Assembly (NCBI RefSeq): GCF_903995425.1
Contig: NC_050452.1
Location: 16,561,516-16,625,515 of the forward strand
Length of the DNA: 64,000 nucleotides
Direction: 5' to 3'
From: Onychomys torridus
Taxonomy: Eukaryota; Chordata; Mammalia; Rodentia; Cricetidae
Under the pieces are notes generated by a model, which had not been told where the DNA came from, did not search any database, and was given only the letters and a program-made list of their open reading frames with translations. Shown one piece after another: positions 34,388-46,744 of this stretch (position 1 is its first letter; each line of letters starts with the position of its first letter). The position numbers and the translations under genes are program-made.

Positions 34388-35300
34388 GTTTGGATTATCC
34401 TCTCTTCTACTCTAAGAAAAGGTGTGGTTTTAACTGCCTTCAATATGCCCTGTGCAATTAGAGTCCTGCTGTATGTGGGGCCATTCCATACTGTACATCT
34501 GTTTTGTTCATACATTTTTCTCGGGGATTTGTTCCTTCTGTATCATTGTGATATAAATATATTAAACCAGCATCTCAATGGGGGAAGAATTTCTTTTTGT
34601 CTTACAATTTCAAATGATTCAATGCATGTTCAACAAAAAACCATGGGGACAGAATAATGTGGCAGAAAAGAGCAGATAGGAAGCAGAGACAGAAATGAGA
34701 AAGGCCTGTGACAAGATACTCCAAAGACCAATGCCCAGTCACCTTCTTCCTGTAGGCTCCACTTCATTTGTCTCCACAAACTCCTCATATGGTGCCAACA
34801 TCTGGACAGCAAATTTCCAATATGTGAGCCTCTGGGTTTGCAGATACAATTTTATCAGTCAGCTAAGGCATGCCAGTTCTTCAGACCAACAGTGTATGAA
34901 TGTTTTTTGCTCCCATCCATCTTCCCAGGTTATTCATGTTGCAATAATAAAACCATGTAGAGCACGCTTTGAAATCAGTTTCCTAATGTACTGATTAAAG
35001 TAGAAAACATTGCATTAATCCTTGACTCTTTCGTCTGGGATTGTAGAAAATCATTATTCAGCTTATATTACACCAAATCCTTCATATGTGTCTTTATATA
35101 TATATATATATATGAATTAGGCTAATATGGACATTATAAAGATAACATTTGTATTTCCCTGAATTATTTCTCATCTGCTCTAATCATTCTTACTCTGCCA
35201 ACTCTGTTTTCTCTTGGTCACTATGGTTTGCCTTTGCTGTGGTTTTCTTTCCATCTGTCTGTTCTTTCTCTTTCCTTCTCTTTTTCTCCTCCTCCTTTCT
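34385..35300. other. Unassigned noncoding sequence with short (TA)n
   Basis: Nothing recognised except ten TA units at 35094-35113. Confidence 0.45.
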
Positions 35301-35304
35301 TCTT

Positions 35305-35376
35305 TTTGTTACTGGAACCTGGGTCATAATCTATGCAGTTGCTCTACCACTGAGCTGTATCACAAAGCTATACCAC
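35305..35376 (-). repeat. ID/B4-like tRNA-derived fragment, antisense
   Basis: The words 'ctctaccactgagctgtat' are the antisense of the ID/B4 A-box region. The rest is diverged. Confidence 0.5.
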
Positions 35377-35379
35377 TTG

Positions 35380-36234
35380 CTCTTTTGGTATCTTTTAGAA
35401 GAAATTTAAGAGAAGGCCTTGGCAGGAGAATGAATTACATGTTGTTGCACTTTACGTTCTTTAAGCACTAAGAGACAAGTGATGTCTCTGGTGGTTAGAA
35501 AGTGTAACTAAAAATTACACATTATCTGTGGAAAGAATAAATACGAGTTGACAGAAGGCAGACTGGATTTGTAATTTCAGGTGATTTTCAGGAATGTTTT
35601 ACTCTCTGATGTACTCTCAATAGAGATATATTCCAAACTTCATTTGTAGCAGTAACTGCTCTGTTATTTGAATTTAGGACATCAAGTCAAGGGTAGCCAT
35701 AGCTGTAAATGGCTCTAATAAACTATTCATGGCACCTAAATCTTTTGACATTGGTGTGTATGTTGTGACAGTTCCTGAGTTCTGTGTAAGGGGATTTAAA
35801 CTGGGCAGGTGTATTGCTGGTGTATGTACTGATGATACATCTCCAGTTAGTACATTCGTTATCTTGGGCTATGTGCATTTTGCCTTGGCTGAGGAGCACA
35901 CTGAGAAAAATCATGTGCACAGCTGGAAATAACAGTGACCCCCAGGACTCTGACTCCAGGGTCACTGTGCATGAAATACTCTTAGTCATTTTTGTTTTAT
36001 TGTTGTTACTGACAACAAAACACTTTCAGGACTGAAAGGCCTTAACTATAAGATCCACTGCCCTGTGTCAGCTCTGGGATCCTAACACCCTGATTTACTA
36101 TGATCCTTTCAGATGGTTGTGCATATACCCTGACACTGTCCGGAGGCTGCAGGTTAAAGCAAACAACCAAACAAGTGCTGCCCAGTGAGCGCTGACATTG
36201 AAAGGTACTAGTGTCTCTCTCTTATGCTTTTTGC
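35380..36234. other. Unassigned noncoding sequence with one perfect hairpin
   Basis: No repeat recognised. Arms ACAGTGACCC (35932-35941) and GGGTCACTGT (35959-35968) form a perfect 10-bp inverted repeat with a 17-base loop. Confidence 0.6.
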
Positions 36235-36237
36235 TCA

Positions 36238-36362
36238 CTTTCTTGACAGGGTCTCGCACACAGTCCACAACAATCTCAAACTCACAACTTTGAACTCATG
36301 ATGTTCCTGCCTCCATCTTCCAACAGCTGATATTGCAGGTCTATGCCACCAGGCCTAACTGA
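36238..36362 (-). repeat. B1 SINE, antisense, diverged
   Basis: Antisense order 'cttgacagggtctcgcaca', 'tctcaaactcacaactttg' and 'gtctatgccaccaggccta' indicates an old B1. Confidence 0.7.
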
Positions 36363-36364
36363 GA

Positions 36365-37325
36365 ATATGTGATTTTATTAATGGTTATTATGGGCAGAAA
36401 CTTTTTACAATTTCAGGCATAAGATATTTGAAAAACAAGCAAGTAACATATGTATTGTACATGATATAATATGATTAAGAAATAGAAATTTCAGAATCTG
36501 AATGAACCCTATATAAAATAAAACAATAAAGTTGAAATTAAATTGTCTTCTTCTTTATTTAAATGATAAATACTGCAGATATGTATCCTCAATGTTCACC
36601 AACATTTTGATGTTTGTTGTTTTCTCTCTTCATTTATGAGAAGCACTGTGAAGCTAATAATATACATTTTTACTTCTTAGAAATCTCAGTACTTCTGATT
36701 CTAAAAGACATTGAACCAAGTTTTTGGTTCTGTTTGCTCATTGTACAGAGTTCAGAACTCGATAGCCTTTCTGTCTCAGCTATCAAGTCAAACACAGTTA
36801 AGCTGTCTGTCTCCCAGAGATCTCATGTTACATATTACATACTCTATTTACCATAATCAATGTAGCAATGTGAACCTTTGCAATTTGGTTTAGCTTTAAC
36901 ACTGGGTTTAGTGAAATGTACTGATTATCAATTGATACTACTTCAAAGTGAGCCCATTAGTAGCAGGAGTAGAATGTGAATTTCTACTGTCAGGATCCTC
37001 ACCAGTCACAAAGCCAACTTTGCATATTGATAGGCTAGAATGGCTTCTCTTTGTCACTCAAAGCATGTTTGAGTGGCCAAAGGTAGAATTTTAGTCTTAT
37101 TGTTGAGATCTATGTGTTTTGGATAGATGAAGTCATTGGTGCTGGAAGCACTGGTGTTTCAGTGAAACCCAGGGCAGGTCTATTTTATTTTTGAACATAC
37201 ATAAATAGAAATCATGAAAACATGAAAAATAATCCACTTCATGCTAGATCCACTAATTAGAATAATGAGCATGCAGAGTCTGACAGCACCCCTGCCATTT
37301 AATCACACTTTCAAGTTTTTATCAA
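36365..37325. other. Unassigned noncoding sequence
   Basis: No recognised gene or repeat. Confidence 0.45.
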
Positions 37326-37329
37326 CATG

Positions 37330-37500
37330 ACTTGAAGAATCTGTGTATGCAAAAATGTTAATAATACCACTATTCATTAGAGGAAAATCTTAAAGACAAA
37401 CATGTCCTTCAGTGGGTGAATAAATTGCACTATGCCCAGACACTGGGATATTAATTATTTAGTGATACAGAGAAATAATGTGTGAAGGCATGAAAACACA
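37330..37500 (+). repeat. Degenerate L1 ORF2 3' fragment
   Basis: The run 'catgtccttcagtgggtga' to 'gatacagagaaataatgtg' follows the order of the L1 ORF2 C-terminal coding text in sense. Strongly diverged. Confidence 0.45.
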
Positions 37501-40094
37501 TGGCTGAACATCAACTGTACCCTACTAGTAAAAGTACTCGATGTTCAAAGGCTTTGTTTGGAAGGGAATCAAATCAAAGATATTCTGCAGGAGAGATAAA
37601 AATATTGGTGGTTTTGTGGAATGAAGGAATTGGAGAATCGAAGGGGAGAAGCACACAGGATTGCTAGGATTCTCACTTTTTCCAAAGCCACAGAATGCAT
37701 CCATCCAGAGCTGAGTACACACTAACACTGCAGGATAGGGACAATAAGAAGGATCCCCTTATGTACTTTATCAGTTAGAATAGAAATAACCCCTCATTGG
37801 TGGTACTAACAGTACTTAGGGATTGACTGGAGGATGTGGGGATTCTGTGCCCTCCCTCACTCACACAAAAACATTTGTGAAACGTATTTCAGAAAATAAA
37901 ATCCTAGTTATTTTGCCTTTTGTGAACCTTTTCTCCGTTTACAATGCATACATATTTTGTTCTAAGAAATTTAGAATAATTAAAATAGTTTAAGTAACAC
38001 AATGTATGCTGCTGTATTCTACACTTTTTAAACCCCACAAAAGATAACATACTATTTTCCTGAGTCCTGCTACTTCTAACTTCATCACTTTTAATTCTGT
38101 TCACTTATCAACAACCTCCAAATATTATGATCAAGAGAAAATTACAATGCAAAGAGATATAACTTCCTAGGATTTTGTGTGGAAAAAATGTGCCCTGGGC
38201 ATTTTTTTCTATTCTCTATCTTGTGCCTAGTAGACTGGAATCATATTCTTAACACATATACCAAGAAGTTGCTGTCTCTCACTTAGGGGCAAGAGAGTAT
38301 TTAAGGACTCTCATGTATCTCTTGTCATTTCCCATTTTATTTGCAAAAAATATACTGCTCCTGCCTAGCATAGTCACACATATATTCATGAAAAACCCCT
38401 ATAAGCCTCTGCCATGTATTCTCTAGGAGAGAAGGGGAAAGAAAACAAGAGCTTCTCTATGCTGATCATTTACTGTTCGACAGCCAGCAGTCCAAGAATC
38501 GAATTGCACAATGTAGCCCAGCCTTGGAGAGAAGCTTTCTTCTCTCATTCAATCTGTAGACAAGGAAAGAGCAATTTTTACAGAAAGCTTAAGTGATGCA
38601 TATATTTGTATTAGGAAAGAGCCACATCTCCATGACTCAAGTTCATAAACACAATCTCCAGCACCCATGCTTTCATATTACTTTTCCTTGAATTAAATTT
38701 CAGAAATTTATGAGCTGGTACTCTTTTATACTTTAGGGAAAAAATGTATGCTGCTCAAGGCATCAGTGAACTCAGATTAGTTAGAATACAATGTTTCTTT
38801 GTCATGTGGCATTTCAAATATTTAATACCAAAGGTTAGTAAAAACACAGGTAAAATTGTAGAACAATAATACTTGTACTTAGCATCTCCTAAACACTCAA
38901 CAGTGGAAAGTTTCACAGTGAAGGAAACATCTAGGATTTTCAAGGTTTAACATAAACAGCCAAGAAGGTGGCATGTGGGTCAGGATGTCATGTCAAGTAG
39001 AGAAAGAAAACATGTGATGCTTGTATCAAAGAAACACTCACCTTAGCCAAGGCAGACCAGTAGAAGTGTCCAGCTACTGAATGGTTGTGAGATTATAACT
39101 GTGATAAATTGACAACCAAAAATATACGCTAACTAGAACTCAGTGAATAGCTCTGTGATGGGAAGTAGGTAACACCAGTGTGCCCACTGTACACCAGATC
39201 CCCCTGGAAGCCAATGAGCAAATGGCCAAAGTTTTGACAAGAAGGGCTTTGAGGAGTCAGTTAGGTAATGGAGAAAGAGAAGAAATTTAGATATATCCCC
39301 ACATATCTTTTTTCTATGTTTATAACTGCCTCCTCTGCAGAGTGCTCTACACTGTCACTCTGCATCTGAATCATTCCCATGATTAATGATTCATTCCAGA
39401 GAAGTCAAATGTCCTCATTCCAATTGCCTCTCTCAAGGACATAGAGGTCAATTGCTTCTCCTTCTCCATAAATATCTAAGTCTAACAAAGACCATTTCTT
39501 GGGCTTTATTTCCAAATGCCTTCAGAAAGATTAAGAGTTCCACATAGAGCCGATGACTAATGACAACAATCCATTCTGAGCTCATTACACAAGCAAAGCC
39601 CATACAGAAAAAGTACATTTTCTGAAAAGACCAATGATGGGCTGTGGGGAGAGGGGTCCCTCAGGAGCTGTGGGTAAGAAGGATTTACAGGGAATCCAGG
39701 AAGAAATAGAAAAGGCTACTGTCTTTTTCGGTATTTGTTGATGGTTCTCATAATATACAGCACGATGTTAGCCAAGGCTAATTGCAAGGCCTGCTGTGTA
39801 GTAACATAGTGAATGATTGATCTGGATTGTTATGGAGAACAATGGTACAGGCAAGCAGGCATATCTCCTTTGTTCTCCAGTGGCTTTCTCCTCAAAATGC
39901 ATTGCAAGCCCAGACTGAAGACATGATCTACATTGTGTTCCACTGTAACTGTGACCATTTGTAACATGACACACAAAGTTTTTTTAAACAGGTTTCCACT
40001 GCACTGTCTGTTCTTGACTGAGGATGTACGTTCTCTCAGTTTGGGATTTAGGAAAATAGTGACATGAGTTACATAGATCTCTGTGCAGTTCCTA
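37501..40094. other. Unassigned noncoding sequence
   Basis: About 2.6 kb with no recognised gene or repeat. Confidence 0.4.
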
Positions 40095-40109
40095 AGGTTA
40101 CTTCCTCTT

Positions 40110-40292
40110 TTTGTTGTTGTTGTTGTTTGTTTGTTTGTTTGGTTTTGGTTTTTCAAGACAGGGTTTCTCTGTGCAGCTTTGGAGCCTGTCCTGGAACTCA
40201 CTTTATAGACCAGGCTAGCCTCAAACTCACAGATCCACCTGCCTCTGCTTCCCAAGTGCTGGGATTAAAGGCATGAGCCACCACCACCTGGC
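40110..40292 (-). repeat. B1 SINE, antisense, full length with TSD
   Basis: A T/G-rich tail (ttgttgttgtttg) is followed by 'tttttcaagacagggtttc', 'aggctagcctcaaactcac' and 'gccaccaccacctggca'. A 15-bp imperfect duplication beginning AGGTTAC flanks it at 40095-40109 and 40293-40307 (13 of 15 match). Confidence 0.95.
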
Positions 40293-40448
40293 AGGTTACC
40301 TTCTCTTGATGCTTTAAGCCTTGCTTTTACTTGAGATGGCTCTTTGGTTACCAATGGAAGCCAATAAACAAGGAGGCAAAATTACCCTAGGTGATTAAGA
40401 GGTACAAGACAAACATTGTGTTCTTTTGCCATGATTATTTTTATTAAT

Positions 40449-40490
40449 CTGATATATATACATATATATGCACATATATATCATATATGA
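40449..40490 (+). repeat. (AT)-rich palindromic simple repeat
   Basis: Alternating tatatacatatatatgcacatatata text that is largely self-complementary. Confidence 0.8.
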
Positions 40491-42026
40491 TATATTCTCT
40501 GTCCATGGAGTTTATATTCTTGGAAAGCTTTTTGTTTGGTTTCCCTTGACCACATGGCATATTTCCAAATTTGAATTTATGTTTATAAATGGTTATCCCC
40601 CCAAAAAAATGGCAATTTTATTAATTGCTTCATTCTTCTCATTTTGTCCCATATCTTATCAAATACCAAAATATTGTATACAAGCTCACAAAACAAATGT
40701 TGGTACTTAATATTTGCATTAGAGAAATGTCACAGAATAAAAACTGTAACCAAGAAAATGCTGCAGAAATGTTTTTACTGTATTAATTTTCCTAGAAGGA
40801 AAACAAAAGGTATGATTGTATGTGAAACAGAGATATCTACATTCAGCAACATGGCTTCATCAACATGTAAAGAGCTAACAGTCATCTTTGGCTGTTGCCT
40901 ATTAAGGCATGTCAGGGACCTCATCCAGCACCAGTCTGCTGTCTGGGCTTTTCTGAATTACTCATTTGAGGACAGGACCAGCTAGCTTAATTATTCTAGC
41001 AGTCCATTGGCCATCCACTGCAAATTCATTTCCCTTGTAATTCTGTTCCTAGAAAATTTGGGAGCCACACCTGGGTTGCCACATGTAACCAGGAAAATTA
41101 AAGGCCTTTCTAGGTGCTCTTAGTTTGCTTAAAAAGAGGATTTAAGAATGGCCTTGAAGGAAGGCTCTAGGAAAATTTTGTTAGCATTTAAAAGAAAAAC
41201 CAAAGCAAAGAAGTTGCAAATACTGGCAGTTCGTCAGAGGAGGAAGGTATGGGAGAAAAGGAGAGAAGGACACGCCATTTGGAAACAGCCACATAGTAGA
41301 TGAGTGTTGAGAAGTAACTCAGAAAAAGAGTGAGACAGCCTAGATATTTGTGTCAGTGATTTGGCAAATATCTAAAAGCATGAGAAAGAAATTTAAAAAA
41401 GAAAACAAGTAAGGACCTAGAAGAGCAAAATGGGCTTAACATAGCTCCACAGCTGCAGCTCCACTGCTGAGAACAGGAATTCTGGGAAGGAAATGTACAT
41501 TATCTCATCTCCTTAGCATGGCTTATGGTGAATTATCTTTTCTCATTAACATAACTGGATTAGCTCTTAAGGGAGTAGACCAAGGCATGCCTCTACAATG
41601 AAGTAGATTTCATTCTTGGCAGAAGGAAATAGCTTTCCTTTAATGGGCCTCCAATGCTAGTGCAAAAATTCTATCTTTTTCTTCTCTCTGCACTTAAACG
41701 CTAGTAGGGTCACCAGGCACACTGGATTTAAACATTGTTAAGGTTCTCAGTAGACAAAAATATTAATCAAAGGTAAAATTGATCTTGGAACACACCAAAC
41801 AAATACGTGGCATTTACCAGTGTTTGGTTAAAATCATGTGTTTGTTACGAAATTAAAAGTTAATGGTGGCTATTAACACCATCAACATAGCTACAGTAGC
41901 CCTTGGAGACCACCTGGCAGACATTCCACTTCTCTTCTAACCCTTATTCCCTTCAGGCAAATATAACAGTGAAAGAAAGTGAGAATGGGTTCATATTGGC
42001 TGACCTGCTGAAAATCCAGGGCAGGT
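40491..42026. other. Unassigned noncoding sequence
   Basis: No recognised gene or repeat. The 113-codon frame at 40644-40985 has no recognisable domain. Confidence 0.4.
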
Positions 42027-42032
42027 AATGGT

Positions 42033-42404
42033 TGATAGATAATTACATGTCCACACAGTTGGGCTTGCCCAGCGGACCGCCTAACTATTTCTGGTTCAGA
42101 ATAGCCATCTCCAGGTCAGACATCTCATGGGAGCAGGACTCTGTGGCTTTACATGGTTGCGTGAAGTGCACGCAGCCATGTAATCTACATGCATGCGTGG
42201 AGTACCCACAGGAGTTCCTGTACGCATGCACAGCCCAACCTTTAAAAAGCCGGTGCCTTCTTGCATGAGTCTCTCCCCCCCCACCCTTATCTCTTCACCC
42301 ATGTGTGTTTCACACAGGCCTGTCACCTCTATCCTCTTTAATAAAACTCTTCTGTGGTCTTGTCATGTTCGGGACGTGTTCCAATCGCGGCTTAAATACT
42401 AACA
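42033..42404 (+). repeat. 5' LTR of the IAP-like element
   Basis: 372 bp. It carries a TATA-like 'cctttaaaaagc' near 42240 and a poly(A) signal AATAAA at 42340-42345. It is CpG-bearing, unlike its surroundings, and many differences from the 3' LTR are C/T or G/A. Confidence 0.9.
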
Positions 42405-45270
42405 TTGGTGCCGAAACCCTGGAACCAGGACGGAAACTGTGCTACACACACCAGGAACTCTGCTCCATTCCCAACAGATCACTCTCCATTAGCCTGGTCG
42501 CACAAATCCGCATGCAACACCACTACTGATTGGTGAGTTTCCCCTTTTCTTTACTGGCTACAGCTGGCCCCCATTGCGGGCCCAGATTTCCAGCCACCTC
42601 CCACATCTGCAGCTTGAGATATTTTGTAAAGGGACTACCACCGTCAGGTGAGTCCAGAGGCTGTGTGAAGCCTGCACCTTCTTCGCACCCGACAGGGCAG
42701 CTGGCCAATGAAGGCTCCCAGGGAGCCCTTGCCTCACACAGTGCCCCCCCCTGCTTATCAGCTGACAAGATCCACTAGACCTCTGGGAGGTCTTAGCTCC
42801 GGATCATGTTTATTTTTCGTTTTTGTCTCACTGCATACATGAGAAATAAGGCTTCCAACTCGATCAGCCCTATTTAAAGATTCCTAAGCTTATCAGTCTC
42901 TGTACTGAGAGATGGCCCAAGTATGCTTTAAAAAGTAACAAAAAAATCCCAATCTTTTATGGGAGTTATCTAATTCTGGCCAGCGAACAGGGAAATGGAA
43001 AGAGTTGCTCTTTATCTTAGCTTTCTCTTAGCTTTCTCTCTCTCTCTAAAAGCTCTAAAAAGGTAACCATGGCTTGTGATTCTTCCTCCAACCAGCACGC
43101 TGCACCTCCAGCTGGCCGCCGCGGGTGGTAGCCAGCCATGAGAAGCGTGGCTTTCCATTATTGATACCGCCATGATTTTTCACAGTGAGTCTGTTGTTCT
43201 AATGGCTGAAATCTGAGCTATATGTTTGCAAGGGACAATCCCGGGGGTTGTCCAGGCTGTGCTGGCATTGGCAGGCACATTTTTGCTCGGAGCAAAAATG
43301 GCGTCTGGGGTCTACCAGGTGGACCCACGGCAGCACAGTCACAGCTTCTCCCATCCCTTGACGAAAGGGGGAGACTTGAGCTGATCTTAGATCTTACTTC
43401 ATTCTCAGGATGCCTGAGTTGAAGTCTGATCCTGGTTTGTTATTTTAATTTTTTTTTTTATTTTCCATTCAGTTACAGCCATGGGACAGAGGGCAGATAC
43501 CACCCACTTACATTGGTGGATGGGGTGGGTACCAGTAAATCTGGCTACTTAACAGCTTTGCAGTACTGGTAAACCTGACCACATAACAGTGTGGCAGGTA
43601 CTTCAGCCAGCAAACCCGGGAAAATAAGAGTTGCTTTATCTCCAAGCTTTCTGCTAAAGCTCTAAACCCTTTCTTTCCTTTCCCACTAAGGCGTCTGCCA
43701 CTTGTAACCTTTTCTGTTTGACTTTCGAGCTGGTGGTGGGCGGGCTCAAATGCGGGGGCTTGGGCAGTTTCTAAGAGTCGCCCTAACTCACCTTAACTCC
43801 ACCCATTCATTCTCAAACTGCCTTGAGAACCACAGACCGGTCTAAAAGCAGCTGAGATCTAAACAATCAAGTTTACAATAATCAGGATGGCTCCTAAGCC
43901 AAAAAATCAGCTTATAGCCTCAGGCAAGTCTTCCAAAGGATTGGTTTACAGTCTGCCTACTGGCAGATCTTCCAAAAGCTGTCCTTAAGCCACCAATCGC
44001 TAGGAAAAATTCAGGACACTGAGTAAAATCCATCTCTTTTTCCCGGCTAAAGTTAAGTATCTGGAGAACAAGGCGCCTGACACCACGGGCAAAAGAGTCA
44101 TCTGTGGCGATTAAGGTGTGCCAGGAAAGAGAAGCCCAAAAACAAAATTGCCAAATGCTGGCACTAGCTGACTCCTGAAAGCCGTTGGGTCCCTGTTTTA
44201 AATGAAAAAGGCCATGGGCTAGCGAATGCCCTGCCAGGCCATCAACAGCCTTGTCCTTGTGCTGCCTAGAAAGACAACCAGTCAGCTGACTGCCCCCAGG
44301 CACCAAGATGCATGGGTATATCAAGCTAAGACCTCCAGCAAACCTAGGCTTGGCTACAGACACAGCAGGGAACCCAGAACTCAGCAGGGAAGTGATCAGT
44401 TTCTTTCCTTCTGGACACCAGAGCCATTGACTCAGTCCTGGGAGTTTTAGGATGTCACTCCTCCTTTCTATTGTCAGGAACAGAGGACATCCTTATTTAC
44501 CTCACCAGATTTAATTGTACTTTCAGAGTTACTTAATGAGAAAGATTTCCAACTAAGATAAGAGCTTATTGTCTCATTTCAAAGTTACCGCCTGTGTTTC
44601 TCATGTGCATACAGAGAGGGCCATGATCTTTGCCTTGTCCCTAATTCAGAAAAATAAGTTCTCTTCTACTCTCAAGCTCCAGAGGACATCAGGATCCACT
44701 GCTTTGTCACCAATTCCAGAGGAATAAGGTATCACCCTTCCCAACTAGGGCCACATAGAGCCGGAGGCAAAAGGGACCATCAAAATATCCAGGCGGTAAG
44801 GATATAACAATATATCACTGTTCAGTACTCAACAACTGATCACCTGTGTATCCCAAACGCTAAACTAGCAAAACAAACAGTTGCCTTAAATAAACTGCCT
44901 TAAATAAGGCTTATCTCAGATAAAAATTAAGCAGAGTACTAAAACATCACAGCCACCTTTTTAACATGTCTCCATCAAGACAGGCCAGATCTACCTCAGA
45001 TAAATGTCAACTCCAAAAACAAAATAATAATGAGTCTTTTGTCTAAGCTTTTTATGTCACCAGTGTTTTGTCAGATAGAAGGTTCCCAGCCACACCATGG
45101 AGGATGAACACAGTTGCAGGACTTCATCCCAGGACTTCAGGCAGCTTCCCCATCTCCCCGCAAGAACCAATCAACATCCACCATTCAGCCTGAAGCAGTC
45201 TTTGAGAGAAAAGGCATCCCATACCCATCTATCCACATTTTTTTCTTTTTTAAAACATGAGAGTCAGGAA

Positions 45271-45644
45271 TGATAGATAATTACATGTCCACATGGTTGG
45301 GCTTGCCCGGGGACCGCCTAACTATTTCCAGTTCAGAATAGCCATCTCTGGGTCAGACATCTCGCAGGACCAGGACCCTGTGGCTTTATGTGGTTGTGTA
45401 AAGCGCGCAGGCAGCCATGTACTCTACACGCATGTGTGGAGTACCCACAGGAGTTCCTGTATGCATGTGTAGCCCAACCTTTAAAAAGCTGGTGCCATCT
45501 TGCATGAGTCTCTCTCTCCTCCCACCTTATCTCCTCACCCACAGGTGTTTCACACAGGCCTGTCACCCCTATCCTCTCTAATAAAACTCTTCTGTGGTCT
45601 TGTCATGTTTGGGACATGTTCCAAGCACAGCTTAAATACTAACA
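45271..45644 (+). repeat. 3' LTR of the IAP-like element
   Basis: 374 bp, colinear with the 5' LTR, with AATAAA at 45580-45585. The sequence before it ('aacatgagagtcaggaa') is a weak polypurine tract. Confidence 0.9.
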
Positions 45645-45926
45645 ATGGTGTGCAAGTTCCTTTCATTCACTTGGCAGGAGACCAGAGTGCTGTCCCTATC
45701 TCACATTCTTCTCCTTCTACCCTTGGCCAGATCCCTTCCTAAAGGTTAGCCAAGTGGACTACACCATGAAGTCTCTGCTGCAAGCTGCAGCAGAGGCAAC
45801 ACAGCACAAAGGTCTCTAAGTCAGAAACAAGATCATCAGGAAAGTGATGTCTTTGGAAGAAAGTCTCTGAGTGCCAATATTTCTAGATCTAAGGTAGACA
45901 GAAGCTTCTCAGTGACACTCCCTGAA

Positions 45927-46450
45927 TATGATAGATATTCTTCATTATCAACTTGACTATAGCTGGAATTAACTAAAACCCAAAAGTGACTGGACATACC
46001 TGTGAGGGATTTTTGCTTAGTTAGATCATTTGAAGAAGGAAGATCCACTTCTGATCTGAATCTTTAAGGTGGGACATCATACTTTTAATCCATATCTTTT
46101 GGGCTAGGAAGACTTACCTCTAATCTTGGTCACACCTTCTGTTGGTGGCTTATATAAAGGACATGGAGAAAGGAAATGCTGCGAGCTTGCTCATGCTTGG
46201 CTAGCAATTCTATTCCTTCCTTAATATTAGAGCTTACTCCTTCGAAATTCCAGTATTTACTGAAGACCCAATGAGACAGCAGGCTTCATGAACTGAGCAA
46301 CTACTGACCTCTTGGGTCTTCTGTTCATATGCAGCCATTGTTGGATTAGCTGGACCATAGACTATAAATCATTGCTATAAGTCACCTGTCTATATATAGA
46401 AAGATTCATTCTGTAAATTTTGTTTCTCTAAAGAACACAGACTGATACAA
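45927..46450 (+). repeat. Muroid MaLR-like repeat, sense
   Basis: It begins 'ttatcaacttgactatagc', has 'cttgctcatgcttggctag' in the middle, and ends with 'tttgtttctctaaagaaca' and 'actgatacaa'. This is the sense version of 33555-34258. The ends resemble MaLR LTRs but the family was not verified. Confidence 0.6.
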
Positions 46451-46744
46451 CATAGAAAACAGATTATCTGTGAGCCAATACAGGAATTTAATTATTTGAA
46501 AATTATCAGTGAAGATGGTTTATTCAGGACTGATATTGTGGTACAGCTTTGTCCACTGAAGACTGCACCAAGAAATATCACCATCACATAACTTAAAAAT
46601 AATCAAAACTGTAAAGGAATTTAAGAAGATGGTTATGTTGATTTTACTTATGAAATGTAAATTAAATAACTGAAATAGTTACTGGATACATTTTGATATT
46701 GTAGTATATGTGTACAATTTGTATTGCTCTAGTCAACATTAATT

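Larger units (their letters stand above)
42033..45644 (+). mobile_element. ERV2-class (IAP-like) provirus with tRNA-Phe primer site and non-coding interior
   Basis: Two direct LTRs (42033-42404 and 45271-45644), each TGATAGAT...TAACA, enclose 2.87 kb. A perfect 6-bp duplication AATGGT flanks the element at 42027-42032 and 45645-45650. Immediately after the 5' LTR, 'tggtgccgaaaccctgg' complements the 3' end of tRNA-Phe, the primer used by IAP elements. Hand alignment gives about 40 substitutions between the LTRs (about 11%), so the insertion is not recent. The interior has no recognisable gag, protease, pol or env. Its longest frame (147 codons, antisense, 43920-44363) has no domain. A donor-like 'caggtgagtcc' lies near 42645. 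It looks non-autonomous and would need proteins from relatives. Confidence 0.88.

Noticed and set aside
43920..44363. 147-codon antisense frame in the IAP-like element as a captured gene
   Set aside because: It is antisense to the element, has no recognisable domain, and there is no sign of splicing or a promoter.
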